In this document: in pieces, positions 39,009 to 44,702 of the stretch
Numbering within the stretch: position 1 is the stretch's first letter
Layout: the number at the start of each line of letters is the position of its first letter
NCBI GenBank assembly: GCA_009731375.1
Contig: BJOX01000019.1
Location: 967,587 to 1,012,288 of the forward strand
Source of the DNA: Paulinella micropora
Lineage: Eukaryota > Cercozoa > Imbricatea > Euglyphida
Direction of reading: 5' to 3'
DNA: 44,702 bases
Notes under the pieces: generated by a model
Database searches by the model: none
Told to the model about the DNA's origin: nothing
The model's input: only the letters and a program-made list of their open reading frames with translations
Made by a program: the position numbers and the translations under genes

Positions 39009-41702
39009 TTCCACCACCTCGAAACGATTACCTTGAGTAGTGTCCGGGTAGGATGACGTATCGGTCTCCGAGGCAGTGTTGTAGGCCTGAGCTCGACCGA
39101 AATTCGGGTTGGAGCTTGCCCACGAGCCTCCTCCTCCTCTGGGTGGGGGGGCTGGAGCTCGAACAGCTCTCCCTCCATAAGGGGTATATCCCCGACCTCC
39201 TCCTCTTCCTCTCTGAGGGGTTCCCTGCCACCTCGAGGCTCCTCTCCATGTTCCTCGTCCTCGTCCTCCTCCTCCTCCTCCTCCTCCTCCTCCTGCTCCT
39301 GCTCCTCCTTCTCGTCCTCTTTGAGAGGCCTTTAAGTTCTTTTGTCTCTCCCTTTCCTCCTTCTTCTCCTTCATCCTCTTCATGTAGGTAATGATTGCCT
39401 CTCGTAACTCCTCATCATCACACATATTGGCATACCAACCTTCGTTCACAGCGGCAATCTGAAGCATATTGAAAAGGCCCGGTTCCTTGCCTTCCGTCCT
39501 GCTCAGAAAATTTGCCCTTGCTGTTGGGTTCTGCCTATCATGATTGAAAGAGCAGTCTCTGTTCTCCATCTGTGCCTTACACTGCAAGCCCGCGAACCAC
39601 CTCCAACATGCGGTCTTCAGGTCTGGCTCTCTCTGTCTCTTCCAACCGGCAACTCTGTTTGTGTACGTGGCTTGTGCGCCAACAGGTACACCGCCTGCCT
39701 GTGCCGTATGTGCCTCCGTGAGCGAGTCCATGTTTGAGCATGCACTCATCACTTCTTGAAACAGTGCTGACGGAGCAACGCTTTGAACCGTATTTTCGAA
39801 CACGTGTGTCTCGAGGAAGTTCTTGGACTTCACTGAGCTAAACGTCGAGCATTGTTGTATGAGCTGAGTAAGCTTACTCGGGTTAACTGTGTGTAACGCC
39901 GAAAAGAAATAGAGGATGATCGACTTGCGGCCATAGAATAGCCCATAGGAGGAAACTACCTCCGTAAGGGTCGCCGCCAAGCCAACAGCACTCCTCAAAC
40001 TCATCGCCACTGTCTCAAAGATTTCAAATCCTATGAGAGTACCAGTGCAGAGATGCTGGTATCCATGAGATTGAAAATATGAAATGAGTGTGGCCACCGC
40101 CAGTTCACACTGAGCGTCTAGGCCTGTTGCATTGTTTCTCTTAATCTCCTCCTTCTTTCTCAAAAACTTGTACTGTGTCAGATCAAATCCCTCCGAGACT
40201 AGAGATTGGTCAAAAACAGTAACAAGGGCCTCGTATTCCTGCGTTTCGTCGCAAGGAAAAGCCTTCATGCAGGCATTGATCTCTTTGAGCTTGCTCAAAA
40301 GCGAAGCATCAGAGTCTTTGTCTGAGCTCGTCTTGGCATATAGCATGAGACTTGCCACTCCTCCTTTCTTCCCCTTGAAGGCATTTATGATGTTCTGTCT
40401 GTCCTTCTTCTCCGTGTTTGTGACCACCACCGTAGTTGAGCCCGAGGGTGCAGGGGCTGGTGGGGCAGGAGCTGGTGGGGTCAAATATGTCGGAGGGTGT
40501 GTCTTTGCACCACTCACTTTTGCTTTCATTCTTTCCAGTCTCATCGTCTTCTCGAACTCCTCATTCTCTTTCGCCTTCTTCTTCTCAGATATCACCAGCT
40601 TTTGAGCATGAGTGATAAAGGCCACCAATTCAGAAGCAGATCTGAGAAAATTATATTTCTCCACATATTGGTCAACACCTGCTTTGTTGGCGACCGGTGG
40701 TGCGTTACTAAGTGATTTAAGGACAGAGTGATCCTTGGTAGGAATCCATCTCTTCCATGCCTCCTTGTGCAGTAACGCACCCATCAACAGTCTGATCTTG
40801 GTCAGAACTCTGTCGGTCTTCTCTAACTCATCAATCACAGGATGAGTTTCTCCTGCTGCCTTAATGCTTTTTTCCATCTCTGCCTTCCCCTCCTCCAAGG
40901 CCTTTATTTCCATTGTAAAAAAATGAAATATACCACTCGAGTTTTTCGAACCCAGATTGGTCTTCATTTTTGTTACATCGACTGCCTCCTGACCAGTCGC
41001 GAGGAATCTGGCCGTTGCTCTTGGGTTTGTGTACTGGAGGTAACCCTCACATCGTGGGCCGTATGTACGTTCCCAAATCAGGGTTTGAGTGTACACCCCA
41101 AAGATAGCATCGAGTAATTCAAGGTGGGTGTGTGTGTCCCCAAACTTGATATGCTGTATCTTCTTTCTCTCTTCTGGATCAGAGACCAGTTTGCCGAGGA
41201 GCTGTGCTGTGTTTGATAATAGGATATAGACATCCTTTTTAGCACGACTTTTCTCTCTTCTTTGATCCTGAGGGATCCACACATAGGTATCCTTCTCTAC
41301 CCCCATCTTGTTATCAAACTCTTCTTTAGTGAGGTCATAGTGGTCTTGCACCCACTGTTGTTCCTCCACTGTGATCTCCTCTCCATCACTATGAATCAAG
41401 TCGATCATTTTTCGTCCTCCTCCTCCCGTGTAGGCAGGTGGTAAGGGATTACCATATGCTCCTCCTCCTCCCGTCTCTTCTTGTTCAAATCCTCCTTCAT
41501 CTTCGTCTCCTCCATATCTTCCTTCATCATCCCAGCCCTCTTCTACTCCTCCTCCTACTCCTTCATCTCCTCCTCCTCCTCCATTCAATCCTCCTCCTCC
41601 TCCTTCATTCAATCCTCTTCCTCCTCCTCCTCCTGCTTCTTCTTCTTCTCTTCTTTGATCTGCCTCCGAGAATTCACTCACTTCGGCGGTCTCTGTCGAC
41701 AT
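39006..41702 (-). CDS. gag: Gypsy Gag, right copy
   Basis: 898 residues from an ATG at 41702, with the same layout as the left copy: acidic Gly-rich N-terminus, central helical region, Pro-rich hinge, CCCH-type finger at residues 699-721 and an RGG-rich C-terminus. It lacks the CCHC knuckle usual in gypsy Gag. Its stop lies in frame with Pol. The Gly-rich segments are encoded by simple GGN repeats and could vary in length between copies. Confidence 0.9.
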   Translation of the reverse strand: MSTETAEVSEFSEADQRREEEEAGGGGGRGLNEGGGGGLNGGGGGDEGVGGGVEEGWDDEGRYGGDEDEGGFEQEETGGGGAYGNPLPPAYTGGGGRKMIDLIHSDGEEITVEEQQWVQDHYDLTKEEFDNKMGVEKDTYVWIPQDQRREKSRAKKDVYILLSNTAQLLGKLVSDPEERKKIQHIKFGDTHTHLELLDAIFGVYTQTLIWERTYGPRCEGYLQYTNPRATARFLATGQEAVDVTKMKTNLGSKNSSGIFHFFTMEIKALEEGKAEMEKSIKAAGETHPVIDELEKTDRVLTKIRLLMGALLHKEAWKRWIPTKDHSVLKSLSNAPPVANKAGVDQYVEKYNFLRSASELVAFITHAQKLVISEKKKAKENEEFEKTMRLERMKAKVSGAKTHPPTYLTPPAPAPPAPAPSGSTTVVVTNTEKKDRQNIINAFKGKKGGVASLMLYAKTSSDKDSDASLLSKLKEINACMKAFPCDETQEYEALVTVFDQSLVSEGFDLTQYKFLRKKEEIKRNNATGLDAQCELAVATLISYFQSHGYQHLCTGTLIGFEIFETVAMSLRSAVGLAATLTEVVSSYGLFYGRKSIILYFFSALHTVNPSKLTQLIQQCSTFSSVKSKNFLETHVFENTVQSVAPSALFQEVMSACSNMDSLTEAHTAQAGGVPVGAQATYTNRVAGWKRQREPDLKTACWRWFAGLQCKAQMENRDCSFNHDRQNPTARANFLSRTEGKEPGLFNMLQIAAVNEGWYANMCDDEELREAIITYMKRMKEKKEERERQKNLKASQRGREGGAGAGGGGGGGGGGRGRGTWRGASRWQGTPQRGRGGGRGYTPYGGRAVRAPAPPPRGGGGSWASSNPNFGRAQAYNTASETDTSSYPDTTQGNRFEVVE

Positions 41703-42488
41703 GATGTCGTAGTAGTGATCAACAGGAGGACAGTGTCAGCTCCTATGTTTGGTTTTTGTTCGTTTGTGTTCTGTTCCTCCTTCAGTCGATTGACTAGTGA
41801 AGAGAGAAACTAATAGAGAGGGTAGGATAAGATTCCCTGTCCTCTATGAAACACTGTTTGTATGTTTGTTTTTGTTTGAGAAAAATAGTCTTTGAGACTT
41901 TCTCCGATTTCTTGTTCTCCTTACTCAGATTACTTTCTCCTCCTTCTTTTCTATATTGTATCTAGTATGAGGCACTTGGACCTACACACAGATAGTAATA
42001 GAGAAGCTAGAAAAGCTCTCCTTGAGAAGTCGACAGTCGGTCGGATAGGTTCTCAGACCTACCTTTAGAAAACGATCAGAGATTTGCAAAAATACTCTGA
42101 CGTATGTGTGAGATAATGCAGATAAATGCACAAACTAGAAGGGTAAAGTGTTGTGCTCCTGTCCCTATGCTTGTTTGTGTTTTGTGTGTGTTCCTTCACT
42201 CTTCTGTCCACCTCCTTCTTCTTGGTCTCTGTGTGAGAACAGCAAGAACGACAGAGAGTTTGTATCTGATGTCTCCTTGTGAGCACACAGATACTGATTG
42301 GGCTAGAGGGTACGAGACACCTGCTTGAGACCAATCAAATTATTTGTTTTGTGAAAGAGTTATGAGGGAGCTGTGTTGGAGTATTTGTTTTCGTCTGACG
42401 TCCCCGTGTGAGACAGGTCAGTGAAAATTCACTCTGTTGCCTGTGTGGCAAAGCAGAAAGAAATCACCCTAGTGATGTGGACTCCAAA
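41703..42488 (-). promoter_or_regulatory. Gypsy leader, right copy, with candidate primer site at its right end
   Basis: 786 bp nearly identical to 31330-32115. The same TGGAGTCCACATC string begins two bases inside LTR 3 at about 42486 on the element strand. Confidence 0.65.
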
Positions 42489-42726
42489 TGTAATGCCCCC
42501 AACGATAGCTCGTAAAAAGTCGGTAATACAACCAAACACAGTCCTCAAGAATGAGAATGATGTCTCGTTGTATTAGCTCAGTGAAGCCAAAAAGGAAAAC
42601 GGCAACAGACCAGGAATAAAATGGCATCAGGTCCAATCCGGACAAATAATACTGAAAAACAAGCTGGTGCACCTGTCACCAGGAAAAGGTATTTTTTTAC
42701 CGGCTATCCGGGGGGTGATGCCTACA
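42489..42726 (-). repeat. Gypsy LTR 3 (5' LTR of the right copy, 238 bp)
   Basis: It has TG...CA ends, one extra T in the T run, otherwise close to LTR 2. It is followed by GAAC, the right target duplication. Confidence 0.92.
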
Positions 42727-42955
42727 GAACACAGTCCGGCTGAGAGGCTCAAAAGATGCCACGGAGAATGATGTCTCGTTGTATATATATTCAAGTTAGC
42801 TCAGTAAAGCCGGCTGCAGAAAACTTGAGAAACAGTGAACGGCAACAGATCAGGAATAAAATTGCATTAGGCCAATCCGGACCGCAAACGATACTGGAAA
42901 AAGGATACTTTTTACCTGCTATCCTGCCCGGGGGACTGGCTCGGATGCCTACTAG
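42727..42955 (-). repeat. Diverged relative of the gypsy LTR
   Basis: It shares blocks in the LTR order: acacagtcc, gagaatgatgtctcgttgta, ttagctcagt, aagcc, cggcaacagancaggaataa, ccaatccgga, tactttttac, gctatcc and gatgccta. Insertions of 8-20 bp occur between blocks. It lacks the first ~55 bp of the LTR, which may lie at the far left flank (about 21700-21734). It is best read as an older solo LTR of a related subfamily. Confidence 0.75.
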
Positions 42956-43570
42956 TATTAATACGTAATGGCCTACACTTTCTATCTCTTCTGCTTCCCA
43001 CTCAGACTCTACTAGTGGCGGCAAATATGAAATCAAGTTTTCAGTATTAAAACGTGACGAAAAGGAGAATTGATGAAGGAAGGGGAAACGTTAACGAACA
43101 TATATAAGTTAGAATAGAAGTTGAACTGGCACTGTGCCGGCCGGGGAATCAAGTCGCCACCGTAGGCTATCACTTCACACTCAGAGCAAACTTTAAGTTT
43201 CAAGTTTTTCCAATAACCCGGCCCCGCTGCTAACAAATAGGAATCGTAATATTTACTACTCCGGGTTTAGTCTCAGGATTCTGCCTCTGGCACGACTCTC
43301 AACTGAGTCACCTTGCCGCAACGTACAGTGATGTTTCCAAACTAATATTCAAAATCATACTATGATATTACAATAAGATGATGATAGTAACTCGCATTGG
43401 ACTCCATGGAGCATCTGCCTGAGTTAAACTGCCACTAACCAGTGGGTTTGTTGCCGGTAACAACCCTGTCGGTTCGAGCTTCAATGACTCTCTGTGAGTG
43501 CTGTCACTCTACCTTGGCCCTGTGCGCACTCCCACTAACAGTGACAACTGTTCAACACCACCATCCGTGT
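42956..43570. other. Unassigned intergenic DNA
   Basis: No gene seen. 43130-43320 has weak tRNA-like strings on the - strand (tgactcagttgag and cttgattccccggccggcac), which may be a worn SINE. No polyadenylation signal for the gene on the right is obvious. Confidence 0.4.
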
Positions 43571-44536
43571 TCAAGTTGCATGCTCTTGGTCTAACTGGTT
43601 TGCAAAGTCTTCGTGTGAAACTTGTGCTCTTGTGTGGTCTTGATCCGACTGGTTTGCAGCGTCTTTGTGTGAATCATTCGTTTGGCCTTGACTGCCAGCT
43701 GCAGATCTAGACGCATTGAAGGAAGCAGCAGGCTTGCGCACTGGCACTGCATGCTCTTGGTCTAAGTGGTTTGCAAAGTCTTCGTGTGAAACTTGTGCTC
43801 TTGTGTGGTCTTGATCCGACTGGTTTGCAGCGTCTTTGTGTGAGTCATTCGTTTGGCCTTGACTGCTGACTGCGTCTTTGTGTGAATCATTCGTTTGGCC
43901 TTGACTGCCAGCTGCAGATCTAGACGCATTGAAGGAAGCAGCAGGCTTGCGCACTGGCATCGAACTTGAATCCACAAGCACGGTATCCATGCACTCTAAC
44001 TGTCGTTTGGTTTGGTAAGCAGGGTTGATGTCGGAAGGAAATGGAACGGAGTGCTTCACTCCCATGCAGCGAAAGGGATTCAAGTCATCGTACAAGAGGT
44101 AAAGCACCACGAGCACGATGGCAAAGCCCACGCCTGTCCAGTACACCGCCGTCAAGGCGCTCAAGAACAAGTCCTCGCGAGTCCAGTAGGTGATCGCCCC
44201 CACGTAGATCAGATAGGCTGCTCGGAAAATCACAGCTCCTCAGACCACGAGGTAGGAGCAGAACATGCAGCGGCGATGCCAGTTGACTTGGTCCTTGCGC
44301 TTGGAAAAGAGCAGCCAAGACAAGGCCGCGGCCAGCAAGAACAGCCACGTCAGTGCGCACTGAATAGCTACCGCGCAAAACTGCGCCGTGATGTGCGCTT
44401 GTGCGTTCAAGTAGGACGGGTCAGAGAAGCTGTTGCGGATGTATACTTTCTGGTAGAGACCCGTGCATGTCGTGCCTAGGCTGCTTACGATGTAGATACT
44501 TCCCAGACCCTTGTGCTGGAGATTCCCGGGACGCAC
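43571..44536 (-). CDS. Last exon of an unrecognised multi-pass membrane protein, with an in-frame TGA
   Basis: The element-strand acceptor is a C/T tract ending atttag at 44537. One frame runs to TGA at 43571-43573, broken only by TGA at 44240-44242. Hydrophobic segments: AQFCAVAIQCALTWLFLLAA with SWLLF; the stretch around CMFCSYLVV and, after the TGA, IFRAAYLIYVGAI; and LFLSALTAVYWTGVGFAIVL with VVLYLLY. So there are about three membrane spans, and the TGA falls in the second. A cytosolic-type tail then repeats KPAASFNASRSAAGSQGQTN and DHTRAQVSHEDFAN units. The TGA may be a nonsense mutation, an assembly error or a real stop. The family is not identified, and upstream exons lie beyond the window. 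Confidence 0.6.
43578..43960. repeat. Coding tandem repeat in the C-terminal tail
   Basis: A unit beginning gcatgctcttggtctaa occurs at 43579 and 43749, about 170 bp, ~95% identical. The second copy has an internal duplication of gtctttgtgtgaatcattcg and its following block. All units are multiples of 3, so the frame is kept. Confidence 0.85.
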
Positions 44537-44560
44537 CTAAATGATGCAAGGTGGGGAGAG

Positions 44561-44702
44561 AGAAGAAGAAGAAGAAGAAGAAGAAGAAGAAGAAGAAGAA
44601 GAAGAAGAAGAAGAAGAAGAAGAAGAAGAAGAAGAAGAAGAAGAAGAAGAAGAAGAAGAAGAAGAAGAAGAAGAAGAAGAAGAAGAAGAAGAAGAAGAAG
44701 AA
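44561..44702. repeat. GAA/CTT trinucleotide microsatellite
   Basis: An uninterrupted GAA tract of over 140 bp to the window edge. On the - strand it is CTT and forms the pyrimidine-rich run before the acceptor at 44537. Long GAA/TTC tracts can form triplex DNA. Confidence 0.95.

Larger units (their letters stand above)
21735..42726 (-). mobile_element. Tandem Ty3/gypsy array: LTR-internal-LTR-internal-LTR
   Basis: Three LTRs begin TGTAATGC at 21735, 32116 and 42489 and end TGCCTACA at 21971, 32352 and 42726. Between them are two near-identical ~10.1-kb internal regions (offsets 10373-10381 bp). The outer flanks share GAAC (21731-21734 and 42727-42730), and there is no flank between the units, so the array occupies a single insertion site. 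Each unit has a gag then a pol frame with RT before integrase, diagnostic of Ty3/gypsy. The very low divergence means the duplication is recent, or it is an assembly product. Confidence 0.92.

Noticed and set aside
22873-41813. Many short + strand frames opposite gag and pol of the gypsy copies
   Set aside because: They are shadows: each is repeated exactly in both copies and has no domain or splice logic of its own.
44240-44242. Selenocysteine codon
   Set aside because: There is no SECIS-like element that I can see, and the position is in a membrane span. Mutation or assembly error is simpler.
44085-44479. + strand frame opposite the membrane-protein exon
   Set aside because: The - strand has the pyrimidine tract, acceptor and membrane spans; the + frame has no such signals.

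Overview
This is eukaryotic nuclear DNA, most likely from an animal with a repeat-rich genome. There is no operon-like gene packing. Short GT-AG exons of 42-88 bp sit in introns made of GATA/CTAT, GA, ATT and CTAC microsatellites, and the window carries MITEs, SINE-like units and both LTR retrotransposon superfamilies. I cannot name the species. Five runs of N (875-884, 1280-1289, 8341-8350, 9533-9542, 10707-11552) mark assembly gaps, and every one touches a poly-C or poly-G run.

Left part (1-12457). After G/C-run-bounded tandem repeats (1-1290) I reconstruct by eye a host gene on the + strand. It has a Kozak-like ATG at 1742, a hydrophobic signal-peptide-like N-terminus, exons at 1742-1889, 2956-3016, 3479-3545, 5787-6596, 7229-7312, 7847-7891, 8532-8573, (8699- uncertain), 10496-10583 and 11616-11669, a TAA stop and an AATAAA at 11902. 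Splice phases agree at all junctions except those around the uncertain exon. I do not recognise the product. Its introns hold a three-copy foldback MITE family, a TTAA-flanked MITE, SINE-like units with ATT tails, and partial copies of four of the exons.

Middle part (12458-21346). A decayed Ty1/copia element lies on the - strand. It has a 209-bp 3' LTR with an adjacent polypurine tract, a truncated 5' LTR, and gag, protease, integrase, reverse transcriptase and RNase H fragments in copia order, interrupted by stops and frameshifts.

Right part (21735-42726). This is a tandem Ty3/gypsy array on the - strand: LTR, internal, LTR, internal, LTR. The three ~237-bp LTRs are nearly identical, and the whole array is bracketed by one 4-bp duplication (GAAC). 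Each internal unit encodes an 898-aa Gag with a CCCH-type finger and an RGG-like tail, and a 1926-aa Pol (protease, RT, RNase H, integrase, extra C-terminal region). In the right copy Gag and Pol share one frame, separated by a single TGA, which suggests stop-codon readthrough. In the left copy a 5-nt insertion breaks this. A diverged relative of the same LTR abuts the right end, so the array may have landed in an older LTR.

Right end (42956-44702). After unassigned sequence, a - strand exon of an unrecognised multi-pass membrane protein (43571-44536) has one in-frame TGA and a repeated C-terminal tail. Its splice acceptor is next to a ~150-bp GAA/CTT microsatellite that runs off the window.
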